Assembly: GCA_020635085.1 (NCBI GenBank)
Contig: JACKAL010000004.1
Location: 135,844-199,843 of the forward strand
Length of the DNA stretch: 64,000 nucleotides
Reading direction: 5' to 3'
Origin: Pseudobdellovibrionaceae bacterium
GTDB taxonomy: Bacteria; Bdellovibrionota; Bdellovibrionia; Bdellovibrionales; JAGQZY01
The notes under the pieces are model-generated. The model ran no database searches. It was not told the origin of the DNA and saw nothing but the letters and a program-made list of their open reading frames with translations. The number at the start of each line of letters is the position of its first letter. Within the stretch, counting starts at the first letter, position 1. The position numbers and the translations under genes are program-made. Shown here piece by piece: positions 1-8,300 of the stretch.

Positions 1-759
1 AGCGTCGGTTGGGTCCACTTGATGCCAAAAAACATCTAACAGTTCTTTGTATGAAATTTTTTGCGAATCAAAGGTGATTTCTATAGATTCCACATGCCCT
101 GTTCCGCCAGCAGATACTTGCTTATACTCTGGATTTGCAACACGACCACCAGTAAAACCGGAAATCACACTCTTAACTCCTGGCAGTTTTTCGAAGGGGG
201 CCTCCATACACCAAAAACAACCGCCAGCAAACACGGCTTTTTCTTCTTTCGACTCGCTAGAAGAATCAATAAAAAGAGACACAAACTCGCCATAACCTTC
301 TTTGGTGAGTTGGTCTTTCGGAATAAAACGTAAGGCCGCCGAGTTCATACAAAAACGAAGACCGGTAGGTTGTGGCCCGTCATTAAAAACATGGCCGAGA
401 TGGGAGTTGGCATAGCGGCTGCGCACCTCTGTGCGCGTAGTAAAAAATGTGTTGTCTTCTTTTTCGACGATGTTCGCAGGCACAAGTGCGCGACGAAAGC
501 TCGGCCAGCCTGTACCTGAATCATATTTGTCTCGAGAACTAAACAATGGTTCGCCGGAGACCACATCCACATAAATACCGTCCTGATGATTATCCCAATA
601 TTTGTTTTTATAGGGTTTTTCGGTATCTTCTTTTTGTGTAACGGCGTATGCCAGCGGAGTTAATACTTTTTGCAGTTCTGTATCAGAAGGTTTTTTAAAT
701 TCACCCGGGCTCCAGGCCACACAGATCATCGATAATAAAATGAGCCAATACTTCATCAT
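1..759 (-). CDS. msrBA: Peptide methionine sulfoxide reductase MsrB-MsrA fusion, secreted, 3' part cut by window edge
   Basis: Reduces methionine-R-sulfoxide (MsrB half) and methionine-S-sulfoxide (MsrA half) in proteins, probably in the periplasm. Reading the minus strand from ATG 759 gives a hydrophobic N-terminus (WLILLSMICVAW) that looks like a signal peptide. The MsrB domain follows (about residues 25-160) with GTGWPSF, the SHLGHVF motif and the catalytic Cys137 in LRFCMNS. The MsrA domain starts near residue 175, with catalytic Cys181 in GGCFWC. The order MsrB then MsrA is less common than A then B. The zinc CxxC pairs of many MsrBs are absent, and the usual recycling Cys in GCGWPSF is Thr here. 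AGGAAAGGAA precedes the start. The frame is open to base 1, so the MsrA C-terminus is missing. It lies 33 bp downstream of the free-Met sulfoxide reductase gene, probably in the same operon. Confidence 0.93.
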   Translation of the reverse strand, partial: MMKYWLILLSMICVAWSPGEFKKPSDTELQKVLTPLAYAVTQKEDTEKPYKNKYWDNHQDGIYVDVVSGEPLFSSRDKYDSGTGWPSFRRALVPANIVEKEDNTFFTTRTEVRSRYANSHLGHVFNDGPQPTGLRFCMNSAALRFIPKDQLTKEGYGEFVSLFIDSSSESKEEKAVFAGGCFWCMEAPFEKLPGVKSVISGFTGGRVANPEYKQVSAGGTGHVESIEITFDSQKISYKELLDVFWHQVDPTDA

Positions 760-792
760 AATAAATTTCCTTTCCTGGGCACTGTCTAATGA

Positions 793-1281
793 TTAAACAT
801 CCCTATGGAACCAATAATTGGATAAATTAAGGTTCTCACTCATAATTACGCTCACCTCTTCGAAAAGTTGCAAATCTGCCTGAGAAAAACGGTTTTTTTT
901 AGGTGAATCAATATCCAACACACCTACAACTTGATTATGCTGCCTAAGGGGCACAACGATTTCTGCATTTGAGTCGGCATCGCAGGCAATGTGGTCAGAA
1001 AATTTATGAACATCGTTTACTAGCATGGAAGTGTTATTCGAAAACGCTGCACCACACACACCCCTCTCATAGGCAATTTCTGTGCACGCCGGTTTTCCCT
1101 GAAAAGGTCCCAAACGCAACTTGCTGCCATCATCGAAATAAAAACCCACCCAATTCAAATCGGGAATGGCTTGCATAAGTATGGCACTGATATTTGCGAG
1201 ACTGCCAACAGTATTGGTTTGTTCGCAATATGCTTTTACATCGGATAAAATATCTCTGGGTGTATACATAACGAGTGGCAT
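793..1281 (-). CDS. msrC: GAF-domain free methionine-(R)-sulfoxide reductase (fRMsr)
   Basis: Reduces free L-methionine-R-sulfoxide in the cytoplasm with thioredoxin-type electrons. The 162-residue protein is a single GAF domain of the usual fRMsr length. It shows the family blocks NWVGFYF, LGPFQGKPAC, ERGVCGAAF, HIACDADSNAEIVVPL and GVLDIDSP. Cysteines sit in the three positions known from the E. coli YebR enzyme (KPAC, RGVC, HIAC). There is no signal peptide, in contrast to the secreted MsrBA encoded just downstream, so the pair would cover free and protein-bound methionine in two compartments. No strong ribosome site is visible; a second ATG at 1269 is a possible alternative start. Confidence 0.93.
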   Translation of the reverse strand: MPLVMYTPRDILSDVKAYCEQTNTVGSLANISAILMQAIPDLNWVGFYFDDGSKLRLGPFQGKPACTEIAYERGVCGAAFSNNTSMLVNDVHKFSDHIACDADSNAEIVVPLRQHNQVVGVLDIDSPKKNRFSQADLQLFEEVSVIMSENLNLSNYWFHRDV

Positions 1282-1395
1282 TATAATCTTTATTTGAGAA
1301 AAGGCGATCTTTGACTCTTTGCCTTAGATGACAGTTTGTATTTTATCACATTTTCAAGAAAGTAAAGGTTCAAGTCACTAGTCCTTTCGGCAAAT

Positions 1396-2103
1396 ATGAT
1401 CTATAAAGCCCTAATGGATGACCTCATATCTCATAATTTACTATGCGTTCAAGAGCGTATTCGTGCGGCATGTCTACGCGTCAACCGTGACCCTAAAGAT
1501 ATACGTGTTTTGCTTGCAACTAAAACAGTTGCCCCAGAAAGATTAACAACAGCCACGGCTCTCAACTATAAGCTTTTTGGTGAAAACACTCTGCAGGAGC
1601 TCATCTTTAAGCAGGAACAGCTAACAAACTCTGATATTGAGTGGCATTTTATTGGGGCTCTGCAAAGCAAGAAGGCCAAAGAAGTTATCAAACGATGTAC
1701 CATGATCCATAGCCTCGATCGCCTATCTCTAGCGCAAGAGCTGCAAAAACGTGCCACTGAAAAACCCATTCCCGTTCTCATAGAAGTCAACTCCTCAGGA
1801 GAAGAGACAAAATCGGGGTTAGCACCCGAAGATGTGTGTGCATTTGCCAAAAACATCGAGTCTTTTAATAATCTCATTATCGCCGGTGTCATGACTTTAG
1901 CTGCACCCTCTTCCGATACGACTCTTGTTCGCCAATGTTTTCGTAAAACCAAAGATTGCTTTGTAAGACTACAAGAACTGCAATTAAAAAATGCCAAACT
2001 CTCTACTCTTTCTATGGGAATGTCGAATGATTTTGAAATGGCCATCGAGGAAGGCTCGACACTCATTCGCTTAGGCTCAATTGTCTTTGGCCCACGGTTA
2101 TAG
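1396..2103 (+). CDS. yggS: YggS/PROSC-family pyridoxal-phosphate homeostasis protein
   Basis: A PLP-binding alanine-racemase-fold protein, without known enzymatic activity, that buffers cellular PLP. The 235-residue length is normal for the family. Recognisable blocks are VLLATKTVAPE (Lys would carry PLP), FGENTLQE, WHFIGALQSKKAK, the central IEVNSSGEETKSG, and the phosphate-binding end SMGMSNDFEMAIEEGSTLIRLGS (family form SMGMSxDxxxAIxxGSTxVRxG). The gene is divergent from the methionine sulfoxide reductase genes, with about 115 bp between. No convincing Shine-Dalgarno was seen; an in-frame ATG at 1414 is an alternative start. Confidence 0.93.
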   Translation: MIYKALMDDLISHNLLCVQERIRAACLRVNRDPKDIRVLLATKTVAPERLTTATALNYKLFGENTLQELIFKQEQLTNSDIEWHFIGALQSKKAKEVIKRCTMIHSLDRLSLAQELQKRATEKPIPVLIEVNSSGEETKSGLAPEDVCAFAKNIESFNNLIIAGVMTLAAPSSDTTLVRQCFRKTKDCFVRLQELQLKNAKLSTLSMGMSNDFEMAIEEGSTLIRLGSIVFGPRL

Positions 2104-2223
2104 GCATATAAATTTCAAAATAAAAATATCAGATTGATACACTTGTGTTCTTACATATAACTAGATCTAAAAATTGATTTTTTTGACAAAATGATCATTA
2201 ATTACAAAATGAATTATTAATAT

Positions 2224-2248
2224 GAGACACATTTACTAATTATGTCTC
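2224..2248. other. Hairpin in the AT-rich gap before the giant lipoprotein gene
   Basis: GAGACA (2224-2229) pairs with TGTCTC (2243-2248) around a 13-base loop, followed by TTTAT. It could be a weak terminator for yggS or an operator for the giant gene. A TTGACA at 2183-2188 lies nearby but no good -10 box is found 16-18 bp beyond it. Confidence 0.3.
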
Positions 2249-2309
2249 TTTATAAGAATATTAATCTGAGAAAATCTAAAGAAATTATCTAATATTTCGA
2301 AAAGAATTC

Positions 2310-5300
2310 GTGGACTTAAAGAATTTTCATCATTTGTTGTGGGCCTTAGTTCTCATAACTCTAGTGATAGGCTGTGACGTCAAAGTTGACGTTAAGTCCG
2401 ATTCTTTTGACGCTAGCAATAAAATCACCGGATTCTCCTCTCCTTCCGAAGCCGATTTTACTTCCGAATCCTATTACGATTTCACGTGGCCAGGCTATGT
2501 TTTAAATGGCTCTGATGCAAACTCTACAAGTAGCGTTCGCGTTGCTGCTGCAAGTGAAGATCTTTATCACATTAGCGTCTATGCGGATTCGAACTGTTCT
2601 ACACAGCCAGTGTTGGAAGTGGATCAAGGAACGAATGAGTATCGACTTAATAGTTTAAACACCGAGAACCAACCGATGACCTTAGGCGTGCAGGTGCGTT
2701 TTGCCGATGGCACACTGGGCCCCGTCAACTGTTCGTCTCCAGTCGAAAAAGATATTACTGCGCCGCTAATGACTCTTACAAGTTCTTCTCCGAGTCCTAC
2801 AAATCAAGCTTCTCTTACTCTCACGGGAACGTGTAACGATAACCGTAAAATTGATGACACCCCTGTTTATCTTTGTATAAAATCTGGCGGTTCATGCACA
2901 TCATCAGACTTTACAACTAACCTTGCATGCAATAATGGAACTTTCACTTACACTTTCTCTCCTGCAGAAGGATTTTACGATATCAAATCGTACTCTATAG
3001 ATCACGCTGAGAATAAATCGCTCACCCAATCTCTCGGACTTGTGATCGTCGATCGTTCGGCGCCATCCAATGTTATATTCACCGCACCGACAGTTCCAAG
3101 TACAATTGGCACAAATTCGTATGTATTTGCCTGGGCTGGCTCGGATGTGGGTCTTGCGGGTCTTTCGACAACGGCACCATATCAGTGGACCTTATATAAT
3201 TCCAACAATTGTACTGGCGCGTCTGTCAGCAGTGGCACCACAACCAGTGCTACGACGACAGCTAGCTCTCTTATCGATGGACAGCTTTACACTCTCAGTG
3301 TGACTGCCACCGACGAAGCCGGTAATACCAATTCAGCCGTATGTTCTCAGCCCATCTCCATCGCCATGAGTGCTCCTGTATTAAGCCTACAAGATAGCAC
3401 CAATACGATTCCTGCTAATCAACAAACACATGCCAAAACAAACTTGATCAGTGCCACCATCACCGGTGATCCTGCTGCAGCCGCTTGGTGTTTAAGCGAA
3501 ACACAGTCTTCTCAACCCACATCTTCTGTTTGTAATGGTGGCGCTTGGGTGACTGTGCGTCCCACGTCTTTTACTTTAAGCGGTGGTGATGGTACAAAAA
3601 CAGTTTATCTGTGGATCAAGGACTCTTTAGATAATGTGATCGCGCTTAATGGCACTGATAACATCGTTCTCGACACCGTTGCTCCGGTTATTACCTTTTC
3701 ATCTCCTGCGGCTAATAGTTCGCATAATGCCACTATCGATGTGACGGGAACTTGTGAAGCTGGCCTTTCTGTGGACTTCTCAGGCTCAGGCTTAAGTGCG
3801 CCTTCTTCTACCACGTGTCCTGCCGGTACTTTTTCCCAAACGCTGACATTCTCATCAGGAGATGGCGCTAAAATCATCAACGCTTCACAAACAGATGCCG
3901 CCAGTAACAGCACACAAATTACCCGTACTTTTATAAATGATACCACTCCACCAGTTCTCACGATAACAGCCCCTGCAGCTCTAACAGAAGTGCAATCCAC
4001 ACTGACTTTAACCGGAGCGTGCGAGACTGGTTTATCTGTGGATATTACTGGGGATATCAGTGGACCGGTGAGTGCTGCATGTCCTGCCGGTACTTATAGT
4101 CAAAGCATTACCCTGTCCGCTGGCGACGGGACCAAGACGGTTACTGTCACGCAAACCGATGCAGCAAGCAATGCAACCAGTGTTTCGAGAGACTTTGTGC
4201 GCGATAACGTACCTCCAGCTTTAACCCAAACATTACTTGCAACACCTCTTTATACAAATACAGACTCTGTCACGTACGGCGGAGCTTGCGAAAGCGGATA
4301 TTCGATAGATATAAAACTTGGCGCAACAACTGAAAATTCCATTGCTTGTATTGCAAGTAACTGGACCTATACAGTAGCGACACAAACAAGCGATGCCACT
4401 TATAATTACTCTTTTATTCAAACGGATGCCGCTGGCAATAGCACAACTATTACCGCTCAGTGGATTCGAGATACTGTAGCACCCACATTAACTCTTTCGG
4501 CACCTACATCTTTTACCACGCTTGGCGACGCGGTAACCTTTACCGGAACCTGTGAAGTCGGCTTACCAAATGATATTGCCGTCAGTATTACCGATACCAA
4601 CACCACAGCCTGTTCTGCCGGCAGCTGGTCGTATGCGGTGGCGAATCAAACAACAGATAGTACACGAAGTTATAATTTTACACTGACCGATCAGGCTGGG
4701 AACTCGACAACTGTCACCGGCTCCTGGACGCGCGTGACAAGTACTCCAGCTTTAGCTTTGAGTGATTCGACCAATACCATTCCAGCCAATCAAAGCACTT
4801 ATGCTAAAACCACGGGTATTGATGCGACTATTACATCCGATACTGCGGCTGTAGCTTGGTGTTTAAGTGAAACACAAACCACACAACCATCTGCCGCTAC
4901 ATGTACTGGTGGCGCGTGGGTCACAACACGCCCGACATCGTTTACTTTAAGCGGTAGCGATGGCGCAAAGACTATTTATTTATGGATTAAAGACTCTTTA
5001 GATCAGGTATTAAATGCGACAAGTACAGATAGTATTACTTTAGATACCACAGCACCTACACCACTTGCTATCAGCACTCCGGCATCGGGAAGTTCACACA
5101 ATGCCTCAGCGACATTAACCGGGACTTGCGAAACAGGGCTTAATGTGGATATCGCAGGTGCTGGTTTATCCACAACCTATAGTATTGCCTGTTCTGGCAG
5201 CGCCTACTCGCAAGCTGTTACCTTTACTGCCGGTGAGGGAGCGAAGGCGATAACTGTTACTCAAACTGATAATGCCAGTAATGTGACACAAGTAACGACA

Positions 5301-8300
5301 AGCCTTATTAACGATACAATTGCTCCAGTAATCACTATTACATCTCCAGCTGTGAACTTTAACACCCAAGGTTCTATTACTCTCACTGGTGCCTGCGAAA
5401 CAGGACTCAACATCGTATTTAGTGGTGACATCAACGCGCAAGCTCCCGTCGCTTGCTCCGGTGGTGCTTACTCACAAGCACTTACATTATCAGGTGCCGA
5501 TGGTACAAAGAATGTTGTCGTCACGCAAACCGATGCCGCTGGTAACTCCGCAAGCGATAACCGTAATTTTATTAAAGACACCGTGGCACCTGTTATTACG
5601 CAAACCACATTAAGTGATCCCTACTACAGCAACACTAATAGCATTACCTTCGGTGGTTCCTGCGAAAGCGGCTACTCTGTCACCATTAAATTGGGTGCCA
5701 GTACCGAAAGCTCTGTGGCCTGTATGGCAAGCACCTGGTCTTATGCTGTCGCATCCCAAACAAGCGATGCCACATATAACTATACCTTTATTCAAACCGA
5801 TGCCGCCGGCAACTCCGCCTCGGCCACTGGCCAATGGATCCGTGATACTGTAGCCCCAACACTTACCATATCACCCGCATCGTACATCACCTTCGGTAAC
5901 AGTGTGACCTTCTCGGGAACCTGTGAGTTCGGTATCGGAGCGACAATATTTATCACTGGAGCCGACACCACAACCACCACGTGTAACATGGGTGGAATAT
6001 GGTCCTACACAGTGGCTGCACAAACAACGAATGCGACTCGCAATTACAACTTCTCGTACACCGATCAAGCCGGGAACAACACCACCGTGGCTGGCTCTTG
6101 GCAGCGTAATCTCGTAGCACCTGTTCTCACATTAACGGATTCCACAAACACCATTCCAGCCAATCAAAACACCTATGCTAAAACCACAAGTATAAGTGTC
6201 AGTGTGAGTGCTGTAGCGGGTGCTGTGGGTTGGTGTTTAAGCGAAACACAAACCACACAACCAACAGCGGCCACATGTAATGGTGGTACGTGGGTGGGAA
6301 CAAGCCCGACAAGCTTTACTTTAAGCACACCTGACGGAGCTAAAACGGTGTACGTATGGATTAAAGACTCATTAGATCAAGTGTCCTCTTTAGGTGACTC
6401 GAAAGGTATGACTTTAGATCGCGTCGCACCTAGTTTAGCCTACACATCACCGAATGCGGGTACTTCACACAATGCCACTATTACTTTAGCTGGTACTTGT
6501 GAAACAGGTATAACCGTTTATATTACAGGAACCGGTGTGAGCGGCGCTCCTACTGCGACTTGTAGTGGTGGAAGCTTTTCGCAAGCCGTGACCTTCTCTG
6601 CCGGTGAAGGGTCCAAGTCCATTGATATCACACAAACTGATAACGCAAGTAACAGCACCACTGTAAACCGCTCCTTTATTAATGACACCATTGCTCCCAA
6701 TCTCACCATCGCTACTCCAGCTGCAAACACCAGTGCCCAATCAAGTGTAACTTTAACGGGTGCGTGTGAAACAGGCTTAAACATCCAGTTTGCTGGAGAT
6801 CTTTTATCGACTCTGAACGTCGCGTGTAGTGGTGGAGCGTATTCGCAAACCGTGTTCTTCTCGGCAGGCGATGGCAATAAAACCGTCACCGCTACACAGG
6901 TGGATGCGGCAAGTAACACCACCAACGTATCACGCACGTTTATCCGTGATAACGTGGCCCCTGTGATTACCCAAACCAATCTGTCTTATCCGTATTACAG
7001 TAACACCAATACGGTAACCTTTGGTGGTGTTTGCGAAACAGGCCTTACGGTTACCATTAAAAAAGCAGGGGTTACAGAGAACACCACCACATGTACAGCC
7101 AGTACGTGGGCCTATGCGGTGGCCACACAAACCACCGATGCGACTCGTAATTACTCGTTTGAACAAACCGATGGTGCGGGGAACTTAGGCTCCACCACAG
7201 GTCAATGGATCCGAGATACGGTCGCGCCAACGCTGACATTTACTTCAAGCTCCAGCTTCTTAACTGCTTCCAACACAGTGACCTTTACCGGGAACTGTGA
7301 AGCGGGACTTCCGAGTCCTATAGCTGTTTCGGGAACCGATACCAACACCACAGCTTGTTCTTCGGGTTCTTGGTCCTATACAGTAGCGACAAAAACTACA
7401 GATAATACCCGTAACTATAACTTTACGCTTACGGATCAAGCTGGGAACGCCACAACGATCAACGGAACGTGGGAGCGTAATACCAACGTTCCAAACTTAA
7501 CCATCACAAGCTCAACACGTGTGGTAAACACCGCAAATAGTACCACGTTCTCAGGAGGTTGTGAGACGGGTTTAAATATTGAGATCCGCTTAGGTGGTGT
7601 ACTAGAGAACACGATCACTTGTCCTGCCGGGACGTATAGTTACACCGTGGCCACACAAACTACAGATGGGTCACGCAGTTATGAACTTCGTCAGACCAAT
7701 GCCTTACTACTTTCCACTAATGTGAATGGCACATGGATTAGAGACACCACAGCACCGATGTTTACTGCAAATCAAATGGATATTAACGAAAATGCAGTAG
7801 AAACCAACGTAGCACGAGTAGAAGTGGATCTTCAGGCGGTGGATGCCACAACTAATATCACCCACTTTTGCTTAAAGCTCAACAACACAGCGCCTACGGG
7901 TGGAGACAGTTGTTTTATTGCCGTGGATGCACCAAGTGTGGGATTAACTCCGGCACTTACCTTAAATCTTGTGAACTATCAGTTTAACGTACCAATTGTG
8001 CCTGATACGTATACTATCTACGGATGGGCGAAGGATGAAGCTGGAAACGTGTCCTCACTGACAGCAGCGGGAACAGGGACAGCGTTACAAGATAAAGACG
8101 AAATTAATTTCGTGGTGTACAACCCACCAACTATTACCAGTGTAGTGATTGGCAGTAACGATAACCCAGCCGATCCACCGTCATCGGGTGATTTGACGAT
8201 TGGTGCCGGACAGCCGATTTATATCAAGTGGACCGCCAGTGATGATAAGCCTCTGGGCTCAAACCCGATTACGATTTTATTTACTACGGATGATCAAACC

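Noticed and set aside
3376..7740. Regular repeats as a possible CRISPR or tandem non-coding array
   Set aside because: The repeats are in frame within one long coding sequence and encode Ig-like modules.
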